Source of the DNA: Sphingobacteriia bacterium
GTDB lineage: Bacteria > Bacteroidota > Bacteroidia > Bacteroidales > UBA7960
NCBI GenBank assembly: GCA_011390575.1
Contig: JAABSE010000001.1
Coordinates: forward strand, 1 to 64,000
Reading direction: 5' to 3'
Length of the DNA stretch: 64,000 nt
The notes below the pieces were generated by a model, which did no database searches, was not told the origin of the DNA, and saw only the letters and a list, made by a program, of their open reading frames with translations. The translations under genes and the position numbers were made by a program. Positions within the stretch are counted from its first letter, which is position 1, and every line of letters begins with the position of its first letter. This document shows, piece by piece, positions 24,694-36,103 of the stretch.

Positions 24694-26979
24694 TCAGCTT
24701 AAAATTTTAAGTTTAGCAAATTTGAGCAGCAATTGTTTTTTTCCAAAATTATTAAATACAACTGTTGCTTTGGCGTTTTCCCCTGTTCCTTCTACTGCTT
24801 CCACTTTACCCATGCCAAATCTTTGGTGTTGCACCATCAGGCCGGAACTGAGTTCTTCGGCTGCTACACTCACAAACATGCTGTCCTGCGAAGGTTCGTT
24901 GGGGGAAGCATTAGACTGCTCCTGTTGTGTTCCTGCAAAACCTTGTCTGCTTTCGGCAAAACTCTCCCTGGTCCATCCCTGTTTTTTGCGGGGTTGATGG
25001 GTGGCAGTATTGACCACAAACTCAGGTGCAAGCTCATCGATAAACCGCGAGGGCTCACAGATGGTAAATTGTCCATACCGAAACCGGGTTTCAGCGTAAG
25101 AAATCGTCAGGTGTGTCATGGCTCTGGTTACTGCCACATAAAACAGTCTTCTTTCTTCCTCCAGATCGGCTCTTGAAGAAAGGGTCATCTGTGATGGGAA
25201 AAGATTTTCTTCAACCCCAACCAGGTATATATATGGAAATTCAAGCCCTTTGGCTGAGTGAATGGTCATCAGTGAAACTTTGTCGGTATCAGCAGGATCC
25301 TCTTTGTCAAGATCTGCATCGGTCATCAGGGCAATATCCTGCATGAAAATATCCAGTGTTCTCATGGTGCTTTCTCCCTCCACATCTGAGGGCATCTCAG
25401 AGAAATCTTTCAATCCATTGAGCATTTCCTCAATGTTCTCTTTACGGTTGGCCGACTCAGGACTGTCATCCTGGTGGTAATGCCTCAGAATACCACTCTC
25501 AGCGGCAACCTTTTTGCCCATCTCAAAAGCATTATAGGAATTGATTTGGGTGCTGAGACTTTTTATCAACATAGCAAACTCCTGCAACCGCTTTTTTACT
25601 GCCCCACCCACTTCAAGCTGGTAGGTATCCGGACTGGAAGCCACTGCCATCAGGGGTTGTTGCTTCTCATTGGCCGTTACTACCAGTTTGTCAAGACTGG
25701 TTTTACCTATTCCACGCGTGGGGAAATTTACCACCCTCAAAAAGGCATCTTCGTCATTATGATTTAAGATAATGCGAAAGTAAGCCAGCAAATCTTTTAC
25801 TTCTTTGCGCTGGTAAAAGGAAACACCACCATAAATCCGGTAAGGGATATTCAGTTTTCTGAGAGCCTCTTCCATGGACCGGGACTGGGCATTGGTGCGG
25901 TACAAAATGGCAAAATCTTTATTGGCAAGTTGCCTGTTCATTTTTGTTTCAAAAATGTTGTTGGCAACCCACATCCCTTCTTCATTCTCACTGGCCGTTT
26001 TTACAATATTTATCTTTTCTCCCTGATCATTGCTGGTCCATACCTTTTTCTTTATCTGGTCTTTGTTATTGAGAATAACACTGTTGGCAGCATTGACAAT
26101 GTTCTGCGTAGAGCGGTAGTTTTGTTCCAGTTTAAATACCCTGTTGTCAGGGTAGTCCTTTTTAAAATTCAGAATATTCTGGATATTGGCACCCCTGAAT
26201 GCATAAATACTCTGTGCATCATCACCCACCACACACAGATTTTCATTGTTGGCAGCCAGCTTTCTTACGATAAGATACTGGGAGAAGTTGGTATCCTGGT
26301 ATTCATCTACCAGGATATACCGGAATTTGAGCTGATACTTATATAATACATCGGGAAAATCGCGCAATAATACATTGGTGTTGAAGAGCAGATCGTCAAA
26401 ATCCATGGCCGAAGCTTTGCGCAGTCTTTGCTGGTAAAGGCTGTATATCAAACCCAGCTTGGGTTTCCTGTTTTGAATATCATAGCTCTGAACTTCTGCA
26501 TCTTCATTGTAGTCAATGGCAGAAATGAGATTGTTTTTGGCATTGGATATCCGCCCCAGAACATAGGATACGTTGTAGGTTTTATCATCAAGCTGTTGTT
26601 CTTTGATGATGGTTTTTATCAGTCGCTTGGAATCATCTGTATCATAAATGGTGAAGTTGGATGGAAAGCCCAGCTTGTCTGCTTCGATCCGTAAAATTTT
26701 AGCGAAAATAGAGTGGAAGGTCCCCATCCAGAGCGATTTTGCCTTTGATGCTCCTACCAGCTGGGCTATCCTTTCCTTCATTTCGCGTGCAGCTTTGTTG
26801 GTAAAGGTGAGTGACAGAATGTGAAACGGATCCACTCCCTTGCTAAGGAGGTAAGCTATGCGATAGGTTAATACACGTGTCTTTCCTGAACCTGCCCCTG
26901 CAATTACCATTACAGGCCCTTCGGTATTTTCAACTGCCTGCCGTTGAGGCACATTCAATTCTTGTAAAAAGTCAATCAT
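24694..26979 (-). CDS. uvrD: UvrD/PcrA-family ATP-dependent DNA helicase
   Basis: The 761-residue superfamily 1A helicase has motif I VIAGAGSGKTRVL (about 25-37), motif II ILVDEYQDT, motif III VVGDDAQSIYAFRGA, motif IV LEQNYRST, motif V LMTIHSAKGLEFPYI and motif VI RRLFYVAVTRA. Length and the C-terminal tail ending in a Tudor-like VQHQRFGMGKVEAVEGTG segment fit PcrA/UvrD, which unwind 3'-to-5' in nucleotide excision and mismatch repair and help remove stalled RNA polymerase. It stands alone on the minus strand. The name uvrD versus pcrA is a convention that sequence alone does not settle. Confidence 0.95.
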   Translation of the reverse strand: MIDFLQELNVPQRQAVENTEGPVMVIAGAGSGKTRVLTYRIAYLLSKGVDPFHILSLTFTNKAAREMKERIAQLVGASKAKSLWMGTFHSIFAKILRIEADKLGFPSNFTIYDTDDSKRLIKTIIKEQQLDDKTYNVSYVLGRISNAKNNLISAIDYNEDAEVQSYDIQNRKPKLGLIYSLYQQRLRKASAMDFDDLLFNTNVLLRDFPDVLYKYQLKFRYILVDEYQDTNFSQYLIVRKLAANNENLCVVGDDAQSIYAFRGANIQNILNFKKDYPDNRVFKLEQNYRSTQNIVNAANSVILNNKDQIKKKVWTSNDQGEKINIVKTASENEEGMWVANNIFETKMNRQLANKDFAILYRTNAQSRSMEEALRKLNIPYRIYGGVSFYQRKEVKDLLAYFRIILNHNDEDAFLRVVNFPTRGIGKTSLDKLVVTANEKQQPLMAVASSPDTYQLEVGGAVKKRLQEFAMLIKSLSTQINSYNAFEMGKKVAAESGILRHYHQDDSPESANRKENIEEMLNGLKDFSEMPSDVEGESTMRTLDIFMQDIALMTDADLDKEDPADTDKVSLMTIHSAKGLEFPYIYLVGVEENLFPSQMTLSSRADLEEERRLFYVAVTRAMTHLTISYAETRFRYGQFTICEPSRFIDELAPEFVVNTATHQPRKKQGWTRESFAESRQGFAGTQQEQSNASPNEPSQDSMFVSVAAEELSSGLMVQHQRFGMGKVEAVEGTGENAKATVVFNNFGKKQLLLKFAKLKILS

Positions 26980-27396
26980 TTAAAAATCTGTTGTTTGATT
27001 GTTGGGAAAGTAAAAAAGGCAAAGATACAGTTTTTGAAAAAGCTATTTGAAACACCTGAGCTAATATCCTGCAGAAACACATTAAACGATTAGATGTCAG
27101 ATGGATTCACTCTCTCTTGCAGGGTTATGAAACGCAAATCGGTCAGGGTTGTTTGAAAATTGATATAAGAAACAGAAATTAAATAAGATTTTTTATTTTT
27201 ACACCCCGAATGCAGAATTTTGATTTCAGATTTCAGAATGAAGATTTCAGATTTTAGAATTTCGTGATAAATCAAAGAAGGTGCAGTGCCCCGATATAAT
27301 TCTTAAAGTGTCATGACCTATCCGAAAACAACTCATTGAATATCAATAACAAACCCATTCAATAAACCAACTAAACCAAAATTAAAAAAGCAACCT
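26980..27396. other. Intergenic region with short direct repeat
   Basis: This 417-base AT-rich region separates the divergent helicase and hydrolase genes. It contains two 18-base copies of GATTTCAGATTTYAGAAT (27222-27239 and 27243-27260; one mismatch, period 21). No convincing gene is present; the 61-codon minus frame overlapping the repeat has no support. Confidence 0.4.
27222..27260 (+). repeat. Two-copy 21-bp direct repeat
   Basis: GATTTCAGATTTCAGAAT and GATTTCAGATTTTAGAAT are spaced by GAA. The low-complexity content suggests slippage rather than a protein site. Confidence 0.6.
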
Positions 27397-28488
27397 ATGA
27401 ACAAAACTACATTTCTATCCATCATTATTTTTCTGCTGGGATTCAGCATTACATCTACCACATTTGTCGTCCATTCGCAATCCAAAACAGAAATAGAAGA
27501 GTCTCTTGACAGTTATTTTTACAATCTAAGACATCGGCTGGATGTTCTGGAGAAAAAAATTGATGATGTTTTATGGTTTGAAAGGGTAGGGGATGTTGCC
27601 CATGTTGATAAGGTATTTCTGGCAGGTGCGCCTCCGCGCGACCATGAAAATGCCAAAACGCTGGGAGAACGAAACCCTGTCAAGTTCTGGTCTTATGTTT
27701 TTATACCCAAGAATATTGACCCTTCCAAAAAATATCCCCTTATCGTACTGCCTCACGGAGGTGTGCATGGCGATTTCAACACCTATTATACACATATTGT
27801 ACGCGAGCTGATGGCGCAGCAATATATTATTGTAGCACCCGAATACCGTGGAAGTACTGGTTATGGAAGACTTACCTATGAACGTATTGATTATGGCGGG
27901 CTTGAAAATGCAGATGTAGATATTAGCCGGCAGTTTATGTTCGAGAATTACAGCATCGTTGACCAAAACAGGGTCGGAATTGTAGGCTGGAGTCATGGAG
28001 GAATGATAGCCCTGATGAATATTTTTGAGAATCCGGACCATTATACCTGTGCTTTTGCCGGAGTACCTGTAAGCGACCTGGTAGCACGCATGGGTTATAT
28101 GCGCGATGATTACGAAGATTACTATTCGGCAGATTATCATATTGGAGAAACGGTTAATGAAAACATAGATGAATATCGCCGACGGTCCCCGGTATACCAC
28201 GCCCAGAAGCTCAATACTCCATTGCTGATTCATACCAACACCATCGATGAAGATGTACATGTACTGGAGGTAGAAAATCTTATCAACCGTCTTAAATCCC
28301 TCAATAAAAGTTTTGAATATGAGATTTTTCAGGACATCCCCGGTGGGCACTCCTTCGACAGGATGGATCACCGGCAGGGTCGCGAAATCCGCTTCGGGAT
28401 ATACAAATTCCTGGAAAAGCACCTCAACCCTCCCGTGAAATTCCGCAATCTTAGGGAAATGGAAAAAGCAGCCTACAAATACCATTAA
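27397..28488 (+). CDS. Secreted prolyl-oligopeptidase-type alpha/beta-hydrolase
   Basis: The 363-residue protein has a signal peptide (about 1-28, ending VHS/Q), a helical stretch (about 31-60), and an S9-peptidase-like catalytic domain: LPHGGVHGD (118-126) for the oxyanion hole, nucleophile Ser199 in GWSHGG, Asp284 and His318 in GGHSFD. No beta-propeller domain is present, so it is a small, exported member of the prolyl-oligopeptidase/esterase group; peptide or ester substrates are both possible. It stands alone upstream of the ribosomal block with no terminator of clear strength between. Confidence 0.82.
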   Translation: MNKTTFLSIIIFLLGFSITSTTFVVHSQSKTEIEESLDSYFYNLRHRLDVLEKKIDDVLWFERVGDVAHVDKVFLAGAPPRDHENAKTLGERNPVKFWSYVFIPKNIDPSKKYPLIVLPHGGVHGDFNTYYTHIVRELMAQQYIIVAPEYRGSTGYGRLTYERIDYGGLENADVDISRQFMFENYSIVDQNRVGIVGWSHGGMIALMNIFENPDHYTCAFAGVPVSDLVARMGYMRDDYEDYYSADYHIGETVNENIDEYRRRSPVYHAQKLNTPLLIHTNTIDEDVHVLEVENLINRLKSLNKSFEYEIFQDIPGGHSFDRMDHRQGREIRFGIYKFLEKHLNPPVKFRNLREMEKAAYKYH

Positions 28489-28502
28489 AAAATTATCAAC
28501 AA

Positions 28503-28536
28503 TTGTATGCTCATTTTCAAATATTTGCTATCTTTG
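28503..28536 (+). promoter_or_regulatory. Upstream promoter (P1) of the ribosomal block, tentative
   Basis: TATCTTTG at 28529-28536 is a good -7 box. The nearest TTG is at 28503-28505, 23 bases away, longer than usual. If used, the leader to rpsL would be about 235 bases. Confidence 0.4.
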
Positions 28537-28669
28537 TGCCCCTTAAAACAGAAAGAGAATTTTACTGAGAATCAGTAATTTCAGTTTTCTGAGAAATGAC
28601 ATAACTGTTTTTGTGACACTCAAAAATGATTTTGTGGGAGCAAAAAACTAATTTTTTCATAAGCCACTA

Positions 28670-28699
28670 TTGGTTTATAAAAATAAGTTTGTACCTTTG
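28670..28699 (+). promoter_or_regulatory. Main promoter of the rpsL operon
   Basis: TTG at 28670-28672 and TACCTTTG at 28692-28699 have 19 bases between them, a near-perfect Bacteroidota promoter. The -7 box is followed by CACTCCCTTAAAAA, very like the region after the tRNA-Lys promoter at 121-128, as expected for growth-linked promoters. Confidence 0.7.
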
Positions 28700-28776
28700 C
28701 ACTCCCTTAAAAATGCTTGAATAGGATACAATCCAATAATAGAGAAGTTTTTACATAATAAATTTAAAATCAAAGT

Positions 28777-29157
28777 ATGCCAACAATCCAACAATTGGTT
28801 CGTAAAGGACGCCAAAAGGTGACTTATAAGAGTAAATCACCCGCTTTGGACTCATGCCCCCAAAGGCGTGGAGTATGTGTTAGGGTTTATACAACAACAC
28901 CCAAAAAACCCAACTCCGCAATGAGAAAAGTTGCCAGGGTAAGGCTTACCAATGGTAAAGAGGTGAATGCTTACATCCCCGGTGAAGGACACAACCTGCA
29001 AGAGCACTCAATCGTGCTGATTCGTGGCGGCAGGGTAAAAGATTTACCCGGAGTTAGGTACCATATTATCAGAGGTGCGCTAGATACCAGTGGTGTAGAA
29101 GGTCGTAACCAAAGAAGGTCCAAGTATGGAACCAAAAAACCTAAAGCAAAAAAATAA
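28777..29157 (+). CDS. rpsL: Ribosomal protein S12
   Basis: The 126-residue S12 of the decoding centre contains the universal [19 protein letters not shown] and [13 protein letters not shown] segments. The two Lys residues whose replacement gives streptomycin resistance (in TPKKPNS and GRVKDLPG) are wild type. It is the first gene of the long ribosomal block and is followed by rpsG 36 bases later. Confidence 0.99.
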   Translation: MPTIQQLVRKGRQKVTYKSKSPALDSCPQRRGVCVRVYTTTPKKPNSAMRKVARVRLTNGKEVNAYIPGEGHNLQEHSIVLIRGGRVKDLPGVRYHIIRGALDTSGVEGRNQRRSKYGTKKPKAKK

Positions 29158-29193
29158 TCTAAAGAATCAGAGCGATTTAAAACTTTTGGATAA

Positions 29194-29661
29194 ATGAGAA
29201 AGTCGAAACCAAAAAAAAGAATTCTGCTACCAGACCCAAGGTTTAACGATACTTTGGTAACAAGGTTTGTTAACAACCTTATGCTCAGGGGCAAAAAGAA
29301 TCTTGCTTACAATATATTCTATAATGCAATAGATATTGTTAGCGAGAAGACCAAAGAAGAAGGTCTGGAAGTGTGGAAAAAAGGATTGGCAAATGTTACG
29401 CCTAACGTAGAAGTAAGAAGCCGCCGTATCGGGGGTGCTACTTTCCAGATTCCCTCCGAAATCAGACCTGAGAGGAAATTGTCTATTGGTATGAAAAACC
29501 TTATCCGTTTTTCACGCAAACGCAATGAAAAAACCATGGCTGCCAAATTAGCCGGTGAAATTGTTGCTGCATACAAAGAAGAAGGTGCTGCATACAAAAG
29601 AAAAGAAGATACGCACCGGATGGCTGATGCAAATAAAGCCTTCTCTCACTTCAGATTTTAA
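29194..29661 (+). CDS. rpsG: Ribosomal protein S7
   Basis: The 155-residue S7 nucleates the 30S head by binding the 16S 3' major domain. The segments [38 protein letters not shown] and [15 protein letters not shown] are typical. It lies between rpsL and fusA in the str order. Confidence 0.99.
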   Translation: MRKSKPKKRILLPDPRFNDTLVTRFVNNLMLRGKKNLAYNIFYNAIDIVSEKTKEEGLEVWKKGLANVTPNVEVRSRRIGGATFQIPSEIRPERKLSIGMKNLIRFSRKRNEKTMAAKLAGEIVAAYKEEGAAYKRKEDTHRMADANKAFSHFRF

Positions 29662-29700
29662 TTTCAATACATCTATTAATACCCCAATACTGTTTCTTCA

Positions 29701-31800
29701 ATGCCCAGAGATTTAAAATATACACGCAACATTGGTATCATGGCCCACATCGATGCTGGTAAAACTACCACCACCGAGCGGATATTGTTTTATACCGGTG
29801 TTAACCACAGACTGGGAGAAACCCATGATGGTTCTGCCACCATGGACTGGATGGTACAGGAGCAGGAGAGGGGTATAACCATTACCTCTGCTGCAACTAC
29901 CACATTCTGGAATTACAATAACAGCCAGTACAAAGTAAACATTATCGACACTCCCGGACACGTTGACTTTACCGTCGAGGTAGAGCGTTCGCTCAGGGTG
30001 CTTGATGGGGCTATTGCTCTGTTTTGTGCCGTAGGTGGTGTAGAACCGCAATCAGAAACTGTCTGGAGACAAGCCGATAAATATAAAGTACCCCGCATCA
30101 GTTTTATCAATAAGATGGACCGTGCCGGTGCCGATTTCTTTACTGTTCTGGAGCAAATCCGTGAAAGACTCGGAACCAATGCCATTCCCCTTCAGATTCC
30201 CATCGGATATGAAGAAAACTTCAGAGGTGTTATTGACCTGATTACCAACAAAGCCTATGAATGGGAAGAGCAATCGCAGGGAACCGTATTTGTTGAAATA
30301 CCCATTCCCGAGGATCTTGCCGATACCGTTGAAGAGTACCGAATGAAACTCATCGAGGGTTGCGCTGAAGAGAGCGAAGATTTACTCGAGAAATTCATGG
30401 AAAACCCTGACGCTATTTCTGAAGAAGATATGATTGCTTCTATCAGAAAAGCTACTATTGAGATGAGAATCACCCCGGTATTGTGTGGCTCTGCTTTCAA
30501 AAATAAAGGAGTTCAGATGCTTCTCGACTCCGTAATCAGGTTTCTCCCTTCACCCGTAGACGTTGATTCTGTTACAGGGCTTAACCCCAAAACAGAAAAA
30601 GAAGAAAAGCGCATGACCGATGCCAGCCAGCCATTTGCTGCCCTGGCATTTAAAATTGCTACAGATCCATACGTAGGACGACTCTGTTTCTTCAGAGTAT
30701 ACAGCGGTACCTTAGAAGCGGGTTCTTATGTCTGGAATGCGTCAACACGCAAAAAAGAAAGGATTTCCCGTATTCTGCAAATGCATGCCAATAAACAAAA
30801 CCCTGTCGAGAGAATTGAAGCAGGAGATATTGGTGCTGCCGTGGGATTCAAGGAAATCCATACAGGTGACACCCTTTGTGATGAAAAACACCCCATTCTG
30901 CTGGAAACCATGTCGTTTCCTGAACCGGTAATCAGCATCGCAGTTGAACCCAAAACCCAGGCTGATGTTGACAAGTTGTCAATGGCGCTCAATAAACTCG
31001 CAGAAGAGGACCCAACCTTCATCGTCAGAATAGATGAAAACTCTGGTCAGACTATTATTAGCGGTATGGGTGAGTTGCACCTTGAAATTCTTGTTGACAG
31101 GCTCAAAAGAGAATTTAAAATAGAATGCAACCAGGGAGCACCCCAGGTAGCCTATCGTGAAGCTATCACCACAGAAGTCAAACACAGAGAAGTATACAAG
31201 AAACAAAGTGGTGGTCGTGGAAAATTTGCAGATATCGTTTTCGAGATGGGACCTGCAGACGACAATACCCCCGGATTGCAGTTTATTGATCAGGTAAAAG
31301 GGGGTAACATCCCCAAGGAATTTATTCCCTCAGTTCAAAAAGGATTTAAGTCCGCCATGGTCAATGGTACTTTGGCAGGATATCCTGTAGACAATCTAAA
31401 GATAACCCTCCTTGACGGTTCTTATCACAGTGTTGACTCCGATTCTCTTTCTTTTGAACTGGCAGCCCGCATTGCTTTCAAGGAAGCCAGCAAAAAGGTT
31501 AAAAGGATCCTGCTGGAACCTGTAATGAAGCTTGAAGTCGTAACCCCTGAAGAATCGCTCGGAGATGTAGTTGGAGACATCAATCGTCGCCGTGGTCAAC
31601 TGGAAGGAATATCTTCGCGCAGCAATATGCAGGTAGTAAAAGCCAAAGTGCCACTCTCAGAAATGTTTGGTTATGTAACCTCACTGAGAACCCTTACTTC
31701 AGGCAGAGCCACATCTACCATGGAATTTTCACATTACGATGAAGCTCCCAAAAATGTGGTAGATGAAGTTATTTTGAAAATTACTGGTGTTAAAGCATAA
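29701..31800 (+). CDS. fusA: Elongation factor G
   Basis: The 699-residue translocation GTPase has G1 [14 protein letters not shown]3 [11 protein letters not shown]4 NKMDRAG and the G5 region [10 protein letters not shown], then domains II-V. The length is standard. It drives movement of tRNAs and mRNA after peptide transfer and also aids ribosome recycling. tuf, its usual E. coli neighbour, is absent; rpsJ follows 24 bases later, joining the str and S10 operons. Confidence 0.98.
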   Translation: MPRDLKYTRNIGIMAHIDAGKTTTTERILFYTGVNHRLGETHDGSATMDWMVQEQERGITITSAATTTFWNYNNSQYKVNIIDTPGHVDFTVEVERSLRVLDGAIALFCAVGGVEPQSETVWRQADKYKVPRISFINKMDRAGADFFTVLEQIRERLGTNAIPLQIPIGYEENFRGVIDLITNKAYEWEEQSQGTVFVEIPIPEDLADTVEEYRMKLIEGCAEESEDLLEKFMENPDAISEEDMIASIRKATIEMRITPVLCGSAFKNKGVQMLLDSVIRFLPSPVDVDSVTGLNPKTEKEEKRMTDASQPFAALAFKIATDPYVGRLCFFRVYSGTLEAGSYVWNASTRKKERISRILQMHANKQNPVERIEAGDIGAAVGFKEIHTGDTLCDEKHPILLETMSFPEPVISIAVEPKTQADVDKLSMALNKLAEEDPTFIVRIDENSGQTIISGMGELHLEILVDRLKREFKIECNQGAPQVAYREAITTEVKHREVYKKQSGGRGKFADIVFEMGPADDNTPGLQFIDQVKGGNIPKEFIPSVQKGFKSAMVNGTLAGYPVDNLKITLLDGSYHSVDSDSLSFELAARIAFKEASKKVKRILLEPVMKLEVVTPEESLGDVVGDINRRRGQLEGISSRSNMQVVKAKVPLSEMFGYVTSLRTLTSGRATSTMEFSHYDEAPKNVVDEVILKITGVKA

Positions 31801-31824
31801 ACATTAATTAAAATAGTATAAACC

Positions 31825-32130
31825 GTGAGTCAAAGAATTCGTATCAAACTAAAATCTTACGATTACAATCTGGTTGATAAATCAGCCGAAAAAATCGTAA
31901 AGACTGTAAAGTCAACCGGTGCAGTAGTTAGTGGCCCTATTCCCTTGCCCACCAACAAGAAGATCTTCACTGTACTGAAGTCAACATTTGTAAACAAAAA
32001 ATCAAGGGAACAATTCCAGTTATGTTCGTACAAACGACTGCTGGATATTTATTCTTCTACCTCAAAAACCGTAGATGCATTGATGAAGTTAGAACTTCCC
32101 AGTGGTGTAGAGGTAGAGATTAAGGTGTAA
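31825..32130 (+). CDS. rpsJ: Ribosomal protein S10
   Basis: The 101-residue S10 binds in the 30S head and doubles as NusE in antitermination. It starts with GTG at 31825; no in-frame ATG fits the conserved N terminus [13 protein letters not shown]. The segments [17 protein letters not shown] and HFNK-equivalent loop region are recognisable. It opens the S10 gene order. Confidence 0.98.
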   Translation: MSQRIRIKLKSYDYNLVDKSAEKIVKTVKSTGAVVSGPIPLPTNKKIFTVLKSTFVNKKSREQFQLCSYKRLLDIYSSTSKTVDALMKLELPSGVEVEIKV

Positions 32131-32174
32131 TTTTAGTATAAACCGCAATTTGCGTAAAGAAAAAACTCCGAAAA

Positions 32175-32804
32175 ATGTCAGGATTAATTGGAAAAAAAAT
32201 TGGTATGACCAGCATGTTTGATGCCTCTGGTAAAAACATCCCATGCACAGTAATACAAGCTGGTCCTTGTGTTGTGACTCAGGTAAAAACTTTGGAGAAA
32301 GATGGTTATGAAGCTATTCAGCTGTCTTTTGATGATAAGAAAGAGAAGAACACAAGCAAAGCTTTGCAAGGACACTTCGCCAAAGCAAAAACCACTCCCA
32401 AACGAATGGTAGCAGAGTTTACCCGCTTCGAAAAAGAACACCGCAAAGGATTTGGAGAAGTTGTAGGTGTTGATGTTTTCATTGAAGGTGAATTTATTGA
32501 TGTTGTAGGTACATCCAAAGGAAAAGGTTTCCAGGGTGTAGTAAAAAGACACGGCTTTCATGGGGTTGGACAAGCGACTCACGGCCAGCATAACCGCCTC
32601 AGAGCTCCTGGTTCATTAGGTGCATCATCATGGCCTTCAAGAGTATTCAAAGGAATGAGAATGGCTGGGAGAACCGGTGGAAACAGAGTTAAGATGATTA
32701 ACCTGCAGGTAATGAAAATCATTCCTGAAAAGAATATTATAGTTGTTAAAGGATCTGTTCCCGGTCCTAATGGTTCATATTTAATTGTAGAAAGATGGAG
32801 TTAG
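32175..32804 (+). CDS. rplC: Ribosomal protein L3
   Basis: The 209-residue L3 begins with [14 protein letters not shown] and has the central [15 protein letters not shown] extension that reaches toward the peptidyl transferase centre. It overlaps the start of rplD by 10 bases, indicating translational coupling. Confidence 0.98.
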   Translation: MSGLIGKKIGMTSMFDASGKNIPCTVIQAGPCVVTQVKTLEKDGYEAIQLSFDDKKEKNTSKALQGHFAKAKTTPKRMVAEFTRFEKEHRKGFGEVVGVDVFIEGEFIDVVGTSKGKGFQGVVKRHGFHGVGQATHGQHNRLRAPGSLGASSWPSRVFKGMRMAGRTGGNRVKMINLQVMKIIPEKNIIVVKGSVPGPNGSYLIVERWS

Positions 32805-33427
32805 CAGTATATAGCATAGATGGTAATAAAACCGCGAAAACCATCGATCTTAATGATAGTATTTTTGGCATTGAGCCCAATGACCATGCTATCTATCTCG
32901 ATGTAAAGCAATATCTGGCAAACCAGAGGCAAGGTACGCATGCCACCAAACAGCGTAACGAAATAAAGGGAAGTACCCGCAAGTTGCGCAGGCAAAAAGG
33001 AACCGGCGCTGCCCGTATAGGCGATATCAAATCTCCCCTGCTCAGAGGCGGTGGACGCGCTTTTGGTAGCAAACCCAGAGATTATTCTTTTAAAATTAAT
33101 AAGAAAGTTAAAGGTCTTGCACGTATGTCAGCCCTCGCTTACAAAGCAAAAGACAATAGTGTTCTGGTGCTGGAAGATTTCAGTTTTGATACCCCCAAAA
33201 CCAAACAGTATCTTGAATTGCTTGAGCGCTTCAACATGCTGGACAAAAAATCATTACTGGTGATTCCTGAAGCTGATAAGAATATTATCCTTTCAGCAAG
33301 GAACTTACCCAAGGCAAGGGTAGCCTTAGCTTCTGATATTAATACTTACCAGATACTTAATGCACAGCATCTTGTATTTGTTGAAAGTTCACTTAAAGAA
33401 GTTGAAAATATCCTCTTAAAATCATAA
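32795..33427 (+). CDS. rplD: Ribosomal protein L4
   Basis: The 210-residue L4 has the exit-tunnel loop with [19 protein letters not shown] and [14 protein letters not shown]. In E. coli L4 represses its own operon; whether that happens here is not shown. Its ATG lies inside the end of rplC. Confidence 0.98.
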   Translation: MELAVYSIDGNKTAKTIDLNDSIFGIEPNDHAIYLDVKQYLANQRQGTHATKQRNEIKGSTRKLRRQKGTGAARIGDIKSPLLRGGGRAFGSKPRDYSFKINKKVKGLARMSALAYKAKDNSVLVLEDFSFDTPKTKQYLELLERFNMLDKKSLLVIPEADKNIILSARNLPKARVALASDINTYQILNAQHLVFVESSLKEVENILLKS

Positions 33428-33477
33428 TCATTATCGTTGGGTTGGAAAAAGATCGGCCCTAAAAAAAACTTAGAAAA

Positions 33478-33771
33478 ATGGACGTTTTAATTAAGCCACT
33501 GATTACCGAAAAGATGACTGCGGTTACCGAGAAGTACCCCAATCGGTTCGGTTTCATTGTTGACAAACGGGCAAGTAAAAATCAGATAAAAGCCGCCGTA
33601 GAAGAAATGTATAAAGTTACGGTAGAATCAGTCAACACCATGAATTATCTGGGTAAAGCCAAAATGCGCTATACCAAAACCGGTTTTATGTCCGGCAGAA
33701 AAAACAGTATAAAAAAGGCTGTCGTTACTGTAGAAGATGGCCAAATTATTGATTTTTACAGCAATATTTAG
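33478..33771 (+). CDS. rplW: Ribosomal protein L23
   Basis: The 97-residue L23 lines the tunnel exit and docks SRP and trigger factor. It opens with VLIKPLITEKMT and has the FIVDKRASKNQIKAAVEEMY segment. A 50-base gap separates it from rplD and rplB follows after 5 bases. Confidence 0.98.
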   Translation: MDVLIKPLITEKMTAVTEKYPNRFGFIVDKRASKNQIKAAVEEMYKVTVESVNTMNYLGKAKMRYTKTGFMSGRKNSIKKAVVTVEDGQIIDFYSNI

Positions 33772-33776
33772 AATAG

Positions 33777-34601
33777 ATGGCTTTAAGAAAATTTAAACCA
33801 ACCACCCCAGGTCAGCGCAATAAGATGATTAGCGCGTTTGACGATATAACTACCTCCACACCTGAGAAGAGTCTCGTGGTTGGAAAAAACAAATCAGGAG
33901 GTAGAAACAGTAAAGGTAAAATGACCATGCGCTATATAGGCGGAGGTCATAAAAAAAGATTTCGTTTTATTGATTTCAAACGAGACAAAGATGGAATCCC
34001 CGGAACTGTAAAATCCATAGAGTACGATCCCAATCGCTCTGCACGCATAGCATTGGTGGTTTATGCCGATGGCGAAAAAAGGTATATTCTTGCCCCCAGT
34101 GGATTGCAGGTAGGACAGACAATCTTGTCTGGCGAAAATGCAACTCCCGATCTGGGTAATACTATGTTTTTGAGTAAGGTTCCCCTGGGTACTGTTGTAC
34201 ATAATGTCGAACTCAAGCCCGGACAAGGTGGAAAGATGGCAAGAAGTGCAGGCACCTATGCCCAGTTGATGTCAAGAGACGGTAAATACGCTATTTTAAA
34301 ACTTCCTTCAGGAGAAACCCGCATGGTGTTGGTTACATGTAAAGCTACCATTGGTAGTACATCTAACCCCGACCACATGCACGAGATGAGTGGAAAAGCC
34401 GGCCGAAGCCGTTGGCAGGGTCGTCGCCCCAGAACTCGTCCTGTAGTTATGAACCCGGTAGATCACCCCATGGGTGGTGGTGAAGGCCGCGCCAGTGGTG
34501 GACACCCAAGAAGCCGTAAAGGTTTGCCCGCAAAAGGTTACAAAACCCGTAACATGAAAAAAGATAGCAGCAGACTTATTGTTGAAAGAAGGAAGAAATA
34601 A
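33777..34601 (+). CDS. rplB: Ribosomal protein L2
   Basis: The 274-residue L2 is required for subunit joining and peptidyl transfer. [19 protein letters not shown] and the C-terminal [19 protein letters not shown], containing the conserved His near the catalytic centre, are intact. Confidence 0.99.
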   Translation: MALRKFKPTTPGQRNKMISAFDDITTSTPEKSLVVGKNKSGGRNSKGKMTMRYIGGGHKKRFRFIDFKRDKDGIPGTVKSIEYDPNRSARIALVVYADGEKRYILAPSGLQVGQTILSGENATPDLGNTMFLSKVPLGTVVHNVELKPGQGGKMARSAGTYAQLMSRDGKYAILKLPSGETRMVLVTCKATIGSTSNPDHMHEMSGKAGRSRWQGRRPRTRPVVMNPVDHPMGGGEGRASGGHPRSRKGLPAKGYKTRNMKKDSSRLIVERRKK

Positions 34602-34628
34602 TCATAGTAAACTGAAAAAAATCAAATT

Positions 34629-34907
34629 ATGAGCCGTTCATTAAAAAAAGGACCTTATATACACTATAAACTCGAGAAGAAAGTTCTCTCCATGGCCAGC
34701 AGTACCAAGAAAACTGTTATCAAAACATGGTCCAGAGCTTCTATGATTTCTCCTGACTTTGTAGGACAAACAATTGCCGTTCACAATGGCAACAAATTCA
34801 TCCCTGTGTATGTGACTGAAAATATGGTAGGACACAAACTGGGCGAATTTGCCCCCACACGTATTTTCCGTGGACATGCGGGTAAAAAAGATAAAGGCAA
34901 AAAATAA
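34629..34907 (+). CDS. rpsS: Ribosomal protein S19
   Basis: The 92-residue S19 is a 30S head protein contacting S13 and the A-site finger. [40 protein letters not shown] and [16 protein letters not shown] are the family hallmarks. Confidence 0.99.
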   Translation: MSRSLKKGPYIHYKLEKKVLSMASSTKKTVIKTWSRASMISPDFVGQTIAVHNGNKFIPVYVTENMVGHKLGEFAPTRIFRGHAGKKDKGKK

Positions 34908-34918
34908 ATATACAAAAA

Positions 34919-35323
34919 ATGGGATCTAGAAAACATCTTAGGGCTGAAAGAGTCAAAGAAGAAAAGAAGACTAAATATATTGCCAAACTTAACAATTGCC
35001 CCACATCTCCAAGGAAAATGCGCCTTGTTGCAGATATTATCAGGGGTAAGGAAGTTGACAAAGCCCTGGCAATTTTGAAATATACCAAAAAAGAATCTGC
35101 CTTACGACTGGAAAAACTTCTGCTGAGTGCAATTTCCAACTGGCAAGCAAAAAATGAAGGTGTAAGGATTGAAGAAAGCAATCTTTATGTGAAAGAAATT
35201 TTTGTTGACAGTGGAAGAATGCTCAAACGTTTACGTCCTGCTCCACAGGGTCGTGCTTACAGGATCAGAAAAAGATCCAACCACGTTACCATTGTCGTAG
35301 ATAGTAAAAATACAAACAATTAA
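34919..35323 (+). CDS. rplV: Ribosomal protein L22
   Basis: The 134-residue L22 has the core [21 protein letters not shown] and the tunnel hairpin region [22 protein letters not shown], a site of macrolide-resistance changes; nothing unusual is seen in it. It follows rpsS by 11 bases and precedes rpsC by 11. Confidence 0.98.
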   Translation: MGSRKHLRAERVKEEKKTKYIAKLNNCPTSPRKMRLVADIIRGKEVDKALAILKYTKKESALRLEKLLLSAISNWQAKNEGVRIEESNLYVKEIFVDSGRMLKRLRPAPQGRAYRIRKRSNHVTIVVDSKNTNN

Positions 35324-35334
35324 AGATAATTCGA

Positions 35335-36066
35335 ATGGGACAAAAAACTAATCCAATCGGACTCAGATTGGGCATCATAAAAGGATGGGACTCCAACTGG
35401 TACGGCGGAAAGAAGTATGAGGCAAAGCTGGTTGAGGATGAAAAAATCAGAAAATACCTCAACGCCCGTTTGGCCAAGGCAGGAGTATCCAAAATTATTA
35501 TTGAAAGAACACTCAAACTTATCACGGTTACCATCAATACTGCCCGTCCGGGCATCATTATCGGTAAAGGTGGCCAGGAAGTAGACAAGCTCAAGGAAGA
35601 GTTGAGAAAAATCACTCAAAAAGAAGTTCAGATCAACATTTCTGAAATTAAAAGACCTGAGCTTGACGCTATGTTGGTGGCCAATACCATTGCCAAACAA
35701 ATTGAAGGACGTATTTCTTTCAGACGTGCTGTTAAGACAGCTGTTTCTGCAACCATGCGCCTGGGAGCTGAAGGTATCAAAGCCACAGTATCCGGTCGTT
35801 TAGGAGGTGCCGAAATGGCCCGTACAGAGACTTACAAGGAAGGACGTATTCCTTTGCATACCCTTAGAGCAGATATCGACTACGCAACGGCAGAAGCTCA
35901 TACTACCTATGGACGCATTGGTATTAAGGTATGGATTTGCAAAGGAGAAGTATACGGAAAAAAAGAACTTACTCCTTTCACCGAAGACAACACCAAACCC
36001 AAAGCCGGAGGCCCTGGTGGCAGAGACAGATTCAGAGGGGGTGGCGGACGTCGCAACAAGAAATAA
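35335..36066 (+). CDS. rpsC: Ribosomal protein S3
   Basis: The 243-residue S3 has a type II KH domain ([21 protein letters not shown]) and forms part of the mRNA entry tunnel. The C terminus is a Gly/Arg-rich tail ([19 protein letters not shown]), longer than in E. coli and probably RNA-binding. Confidence 0.98.
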   Translation: MGQKTNPIGLRLGIIKGWDSNWYGGKKYEAKLVEDEKIRKYLNARLAKAGVSKIIIERTLKLITVTINTARPGIIIGKGGQEVDKLKEELRKITQKEVQINISEIKRPELDAMLVANTIAKQIEGRISFRRAVKTAVSATMRLGAEGIKATVSGRLGGAEMARTETYKEGRIPLHTLRADIDYATAEAHTTYGRIGIKVWICKGEVYGKKELTPFTEDNTKPKAGGPGGRDRFRGGGGRRNKK

Positions 36067-36103
36067 CCGATATCATTCATTGTTATTAAAAAATTACTGA
36101 ATA

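Noticed and set aside
27571..28485. 304-codon minus-strand frame opposite the secreted hydrolase
   Set aside because: The plus-strand gene has a signal peptide and full Ser-Asp-His triad; the minus frame has none.
28489..28776. Riboswitch or r-protein leader before rpsL
   Set aside because: Two promoter-like boxes are visible but I found no stable conserved-looking fold in the 288 bases.
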